Part shown: piece by piece, positions 58,919 to 64,000 of the stretch | How positions within the stretch are numbered: position 1 is the stretch's first letter | How the letters are laid out: each line of letters begins with the position of its first letter | Assembly: GCA_030248215.1 (NCBI GenBank) | Contig: JASANG010000897.1 | Location: forward strand, 124,001 to 188,000 | DNA length: 64,000 bases | From: Enoplolaimus lenunculus | Taxonomy: Eukaryota; Nematoda; Enoplea; Enoplida; Thoracostomopsidae | Direction of reading: 5' to 3' | The notes under the pieces: generated by a model | What the model was told of the DNA's origin: nothing | The model's input: the letters and a program-made list of their open reading frames with translations, nothing else | The model's database searches: none | Program-made: the position numbers and the translations under genes

Positions 58919-59528
58919 TTTTACTGTTAATGTACCGTTAACAAGTTTCGAAATGGTGACTGTTTAATATAACGTGTACTTATTTATGTGGGGCTCTATG
59001 ATGCATTTGTTCTGTGGATTGCTTAAACACTATAAACACGTTTTACTGTTAACGTGCCGTTAACAAGTTTCGAAACGGTGACTGTGTAATGTAACGTGTA
59101 CTTATTTATGTGGGGCTCTATGATGCATTTGTTCAGTGGATTGCTTAAACACTATAAACACGTTTTACTGTTAACGTGCCGTTAACAAGTTTCGAAACGG
59201 TGACTGTGTAATGTAACGTGTACTTATTTATGTGGGGCTCTATGATGCATTTGTTCTGTGGATTGCTTAAACACTATAAACACGTTTTACTGTTAACGTG
59301 CCGTTAACAAGTTTCGAAACGGTGACTGTGTAATGTAACGTGTACTTATTTATGTGGGGCTCTATGATGCATTTGTTCAGTGGATTGCTTAAACACTATA
59401 AACACGTTTTACTGTTAACGTGCCGTTAACAAGTTTCGAAACGGTGACTGTGTAATGTAACGTGTACTTATTTATGTGGGTCTCTATGATGCATTTGTTC
59501 TGTGGATCGCTTAAACACTATAAGCTGC
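58919..59528. repeat. 122-bp satellite, five units with alternating variants
   Basis: Five head-to-tail units starting at about 58919, 59041, 59163, 59285 and 59407. Units 2-5 are almost identical; unit 1 differs at a few sites. Each holds a hairpin, GTTAACG-TGC-CGTTAAC (less perfect in unit 1). Near the end, units 1, 3 and 5 read TTCTGTGG while units 2 and 4 read TTCAGTGG, so the real period is a 244-bp dimer. Confidence 0.9.
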
Positions 59529-60814
59529 TCTACATCTCAGGTGTGTGCTTTTGAAAACTTTACTCCATGAATGTCACTTAGTAGTATTTTGTCACAAGCC
59601 GCTAGAGCTGATAATTTCGTTGTAAATGTTGAGGTGATCAATAATTTTGTGAATGATGTTCCAACGAAATATTTACTAATTGAAACTTGTTGAGATATAT
59701 CATACGTAGAGTTGTCTATCTTTACTTGGATTAAGTGGTGGATGGATTAATATTATTTTAAACTAAATTTGAGGTGTATTTCTTGAAACAACATGCTTAA
59801 AATAATATGCTGTACAACAGTATGTTATTATTGGCTTTTAAGATCACCGATAAAATGTCTAAAAGAAAACTTCGTTTATATCAAAGAAAATACAGGGGCC
59901 GACGCGCAACAGTACGTTAGAAACTATTGACATAATTTTAAATAGGTTTCCTCTCTACGCTGAATGTAAAAGGCAACTGCCTTCAGCCATACACCTGGTT
60001 TACATAAGTGCAACTATGGCTATTGCGCATGTGCATTGCGCTATATCTGGAAAGAGTGTATAACGACAAAATGTGCGATGTTGTTTGCGTATCTTTTATT
60101 TGGCAAAAATCGTTTAATGCAACATACGTAGTGCACGGCAATTTGTTTATTGTGCCGAACTTCAGTAGTAAACTTGCTCATTGAAATGTTTATTGCATAT
60201 CAATTGAATAACTTTACACAGACAACCAGCGCAGTCAAAGATAACAACAGTGAGTGCACACACGAAGCCTTAGCCCACAAATCTGCAAACAAACTTCATC
60301 GAAACGTTGAAGACAACAGCGTTATTACACATGTCGCTCAGGTGAACCAATTCAGATAGCTTTTTAAAATATATATTTTATTTTGCAGCACACAAACCCA
60401 ACTCATACACACAAACGTCAAAATAATTATGGTTAGGTAAACGTAAGAGTCTAGCTTTTGAGGCTAAACCACGTTATGTCTATTTTAGGATAGCCGACTT
60501 CTGGTAGTTGTGACAAATATACCGAAGCAACTATGCGGATCCAAAATTTTTGCTCACTTTGGTTCGTTTGGAAAAGTAAGCTTAATTGTAAACTAAACAA
60601 AGACTGTTAGATGCTGGTATGTTACACCGACCTCCAAATCCTCACACTACATGCTGTTGTATTTTATATTTTACAAACAGGTGTAATTAAAAGGCGAAGG
60701 TACGAAACATAAACCCTCTAGCGATATGCTTGATTCAATGATGCCATTTTAAGCTCTACATTAACCCTTGGTTAAAACGTTATAATATAATGTAAAAATA
60801 CCAACGCTTTTGCA

Positions 60815-60888
60815 GTGGATCCGATTGGGCTCGAACTCACGCAGTACAGATGTGTTTGCTGCTCTAACTACTGAACTGCGCAGACATG
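60815..60888 (-). mobile_element. tRNA-like SINE head
   Basis: On the minus strand, GCGCAGTTCAGTAGTTAGAG resembles a tRNA D-arm/A box and GTGAGTTCGAGCCC a T-arm/B box at the right distance. The sequence is followed by ATCCACTGCAAAAGCG rather than a paired acceptor stem, so it is likely a SINE or tRNA relic rather than a working tRNA gene. Confidence 0.5.
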
Positions 60889-60998
60889 CAATGCACACCG
60901 CTACAATGTAGTGCATAGGCAGTTTATCTGGCTAACACCACATGCAATGCACACCGCTACAATGTAGTGCATAGGCAGTTTATCTGGCTAACACCACC
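60884..60998. repeat. Two-copy 56-bp tandem duplication
   Basis: ACATGCAATGCACACCGCTA starts at 60884 and 60940; the two 56-bp copies look identical, so this is recent. It adjoins the tRNA-like segment. Confidence 0.85.
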
Positions 60999-61868
60999 TA
61001 ACGTGTCTGTGTCTTTTTAGCTTTCGATGCAGACTGCGTGTAATCGTATCCAGCAAATGTTCCAAATTTAAGTTTTTAATGAAATTATTTACCTGTCAAA
61101 TATTTGTAAAATATAATGCACACCATGTTTATTCGTTTTACATAAATGGAGGTCGATGTATCGTACAAGCTCATCTGCATTAAATTCCAAAACACGGTTT
61201 TTAGGCTGGTTCGATGAAATGGTTTGTGCTAACCTGAGCATTGGCGGCTTCCGGCCCGTAACCAACGGGGTGAGGGCAGGGGGCTCAATCCCCCTCAAAA
61301 AATATTGGCTGCCTAGAAATTTTCAACCTTACTTGTAAGCTAAACGAAATCCCATGTATGTCCCTCGAGAAAATTTTTTAATTGATAAGTTAAAATTTAC
61401 TAATTGCCCGAAGAGGCAGAAAAATTGAATTCATGATGTAACGTCAAGTTTTTCACATATTTGGTTAAAAGCACTTAATGAGCCGCAGGTGAACAATTTG
61501 CATGGCAAAATTTTCAGTACAACACAGCAGGTGGATCGCAAGCAGGCAACATTATGAGGGCTTAAGCCCCTAAGGCCCACTACCAATCATGTCAGAGTAA
61601 TTTTCAGATTTTAAAACATTTGAATAGGTTCGGTCTTTAGAACCTCAAATGGAGTTTGGTTTTTCTGCAGCGTGCACACTACAAAACTGTCAGATGACTA
61701 AAAAATTGCCCAGCCAGATAGCTGGCGACAGGGACAAATCCAGAAACGAGCAAGAAACTTTTTATTGTAATATGGTAAGGTGCCTCCTACTTTACCAATT
61801 TTTACTTTTGTGTCGCAAAACCTACGTTTGACTTCGCACGGCTGAAATATATTGGCCAATGTTTAGCA

Positions 61869-62130
61869 CAGGGGTTTCCAGATTTCCAAGCTGGAAAACT
61901 TATGACCAGGAGTTTAGCGCAGCCACTGATGTATGACGGCCTGATTTTCCGCTGTTTTGGAAGAAAATTAACAAGCATAAATATGGCTGAGAAAGCTGAA
62001 AAATGCAAACTCCTAGATATTCCCATGTTTGGTAGGAAAAGTTAGAGGTGCAGACGTGGTTCGGAAAACTTGAAAACTGGAAAACTTAAACGTATACGGT
62101 TTCTCTAGGTCTGGTTGGGTGGAACACTAG
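61869..62130 (+). repeat. CAGGGGTTTCC dispersed repeat (copy 2)
   Basis: Aligns with 26541-26859 over CAGGGGTTTCC, CTGGAAAACTTATGACCAGG, GCGCAGCCACT, AACAAGCATAA and GGTAGGAAAA. The right end is unclear because the element at 62146 follows directly. Confidence 0.45.
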
Positions 62131-62145
62131 GTTCTTAACAAGGGG

Positions 62146-62318
62146 CAATGGCGGATCCATTGGGGGCACCCCGGCCGTGGGCCCCTAACAGCATCTCGAC
62201 AAAGATTATATAGCAATTTTGTGACAATAGTTCGTGGTTTATGTATGGGTCAAAAGTAAGTTTATTACCTGTGAAATTTTGCCCCCCCCCCAATTTTGAG
62301 ATCCTGGATCCGCCACTG
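62146..62318. mobile_element. hAT MITE with GGCGGATCC ends
   Basis: Ends CAATGGCGGATCCA and TGGATCCGCCACTG, flanked by ACAAGGGG (62138-62145) and ACTAGGGG (62319-62326), an 8-bp duplication with one mismatch. CAGTGGCGGATCCA ends are seen in hAT-type elements of many animals. Confidence 0.75.
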
Positions 62319-62979
62319 ACTAGGGGCCCTTCAGCTTTAAACACGGCTGTGATAAGCTCAACGCGTCGAAAACTATAAAATGAGTTACTTTTCATACCAT
62401 TCTTGAGGGATTCATATTGAGCACCTCCGCCATACATCAAGCATGGCAGGTTCCCGATGGTAACGGGCTCCGAAACTGACAGTTGACCGTGACATTTAAC
62501 AAAAAATTCGTCTGGGGTTTTAGTTCATTCCGTTGACCAGACTCACACAATTTCAAAAATAAGACTTTGCGTTGCAATTGATATAAAGACGTCAAAAATG
62601 TTTATTGATGTCATATTTGTCGCATCGCAATTATCATTTTGGCACAAGCCCCACTCTTTTTAAAACCGACTCGTGGGGGACGAGGCGAAAAATATTTTGA
62701 GCAGCATGAGTGCTCAAGTTCTCTGGCACGTCCACCCATGGATTCCCTCAGTAAACTAGCAACACTATATGCATAACACCAATTTAGGCATGACACGTAG
62801 CTACGCTATAAAATTGGGGGGTGCAAGCCCTAAAACAAAAATGCGTCTGGTTTATTGCTCGCTTCGCTCGCGAGTTTGGGGGAGCCTCCACCATTGTCTG
62901 CCCGGCACTGCACAGGTAACTTGCGCTTTTTTAATTCCGAAATTTATAAAATATACCCCGCAGCTATAGGCGTATTCAG

Positions 62980-63780
62980 CAGGGTTCCAACGGTAATAGA
63001 ATTCCGGCTAAAATTCCGAAAAAGTTTGGGTTCTGATTCCGACTGGTTTCTATTCCGATGCCGGAATTCCGATTTTTCGGTTATGAGTTTTTAAGCTAAT
63101 AGAACTTAAATTTTGCCTACTTTTTCATTTCTTTGCAAATCTGTTTGTTTCTGTCAGTAAGTATTCTCAGTAGCAGATTAAATCATTTCTCTGATTATTA
63201 AAATGTGCATGCAACTGAAAACTTTAAGCTTTACCTTTAAACGAATAACAAAACCTAAACTTAAATTTGTACTTCATAGCGGCAAGCAGTGATGTTAGCA
63301 CCTACAGTTCTGAAATATAACTCGATATTTGGTTCAACGGTACTCTAACCGTAGTGACAACGACGGTCCATTGCACTGGTTAATTTTCAAATATCTGGGT
63401 CCTGTTATTCATGATTTCATAAGACTTCATATTTAAAGTTTTGGAATGCTCAAAATGCTTAACTGCATTTAAACTTAAGGCCAAGTCGTTCCTGTGCTTC
63501 GAGAATTGACAGGCTGCTCTTACAATTGGCAGGCCTCTATTAATATCATAATTTTACAGGTTCGCAGATCGCTAATACAGTCAGCTGTACCAGCAATTTT
63601 TACTGAAAGTGTGAACAATACAGACAAACATACTGCAACAAAAATTCAAAAAGCATACACTTTAGTTTTTAATATAATTACTGAAACTTAAATTCCGATT
63701 CCGATTCCGGTTTCGACAAAAAGATTTGATTCCGATTCCGATTCCGCTTCTGACCAAATTTAGTTCCGATTGGAACCCTG
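62980..63780. mobile_element. hAT-type element with CAGGGTTCCAA ends
   Basis: Left end CAGGGTTCCAACGG, right end CCGATTGGAACCCTG, with GATTCCGATTCCG tracts inside both ends. The flanks share ATTCAG with a one-base offset, a possible eroded target duplication. No transposase frame. Confidence 0.55.
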
Positions 63781-63949
63781 GATTCAGGATTTCATTTCGA
63801 GAAATAATACAGTCGTGTACCAGCATAACAAGCTCGGTTTACTATATGTCTTCGCTACCCCGGTTACAACTTGTGATCGACCAGTACTTGTAAAGACTGA
63901 AGCGTTTTCCGCAAAAGAGAAGTATGAGAGATGCTCATGACAAAAGGGA

Positions 63950-64000
63950 AAGCTTTACCCTGATAAGGATCGAACACCTGACCACCGGGTTGGCAGTCCA
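63950..64000 (-). mobile_element. tRNA-like fragment at the window edge
   Basis: On the minus strand GGTGGTCAGGTGTTCGATCC looks like a T-arm with B box; the 5' part is cut off by the window. Could be a tRNA gene or another SINE head. Confidence 0.3.

Larger units (their letters stand above)
52684..64000. other. Gene-poor flank with satellites and transposon remnants
   Basis: I found no conserved protein on either strand. The missing 5' exons of the Tudor gene should lie here or beyond; one weak candidate is a frame on the minus strand starting near 52925 (MSRNPNRDRLVRWSLGG), preceded by an acceptor-like AG. Named repeats are listed separately; 55080-56450, 57360-58130 and 59530-60810 show only AT-rich DNA with scattered CTTAAGC motifs and two copies of a CGTTCAAAGG-type motif near 57772 and 57848. 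Confidence 0.45.

Overview
The window is nuclear DNA of an invertebrate animal. It is about 35% GC, all genes are split by GT-AG introns, and three genes of animal-typical families can be traced exon by exon. Introns and spacers are packed with short non-autonomous DNA transposons (hAT, Tc1/mariner, CACTA and Helentron types), tRNA-derived SINEs and several satellites. I cannot name the species; a Helentron family resembling the Pearl elements of bivalves and DINE-1 of flies is present, but that does not fix the phylum.

Layout. (1) 1-3,248, + strand: the 3' half of a DHHC palmitoyltransferase gene of the ZDHHC2/15/20 group; the catalytic DHHC exon lies just left of the window. (2) 3,249-6,186: spacer with a hairpin CACTA-like MITE. 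(3) 6,203-22,973, + strand: a complete 21-exon TNNI3K orthologue (ankyrin repeats plus a tyrosine-kinase-like kinase, 940 residues in this model) whose introns carry hAT, SINE and nested Tc1-type insertions. (4) 22,974-28,860: gene-free stretch with a 69-bp satellite, TA-flanked MITEs and a SINE. (5) 28,861-52,683, - strand: a large multi-Tudor gene. I place 21 exons (2,037 residues, N-terminus not found) encoding eight Tudor domains; the last four sit almost wholly in one 3,150-nt exon. Its introns hold a 5'-truncated LINE, two TIR elements with 5-bp target duplications, hAT MITEs and a Helentron. (6) 52,684-64,000: no recognisable gene; fold-back repeats, a telomere-like TAAGCC array, a 122-bp satellite with alternating unit types, tRNA-like SINE pieces and hAT elements.

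The three genes do not form a pathway: one lipidates membrane proteins, one is a cytoplasmic kinase with an ankyrin scaffold, and one is a germline piRNA-type scaffold. All exon models were assembled by hand from splice signals, reading phase and remembered family sequences. The phases close at every junction I list, which is the main support. The most interesting items are the ~150-residue insert in the TNNI3K ankyrin stack, the transposon sitting 16 nt upstream of a Tudor-gene exon, the lopsided exon structure of the Tudor gene, and the higher-order structure of the two satellites. I did not find a clearly new multi-gene system.
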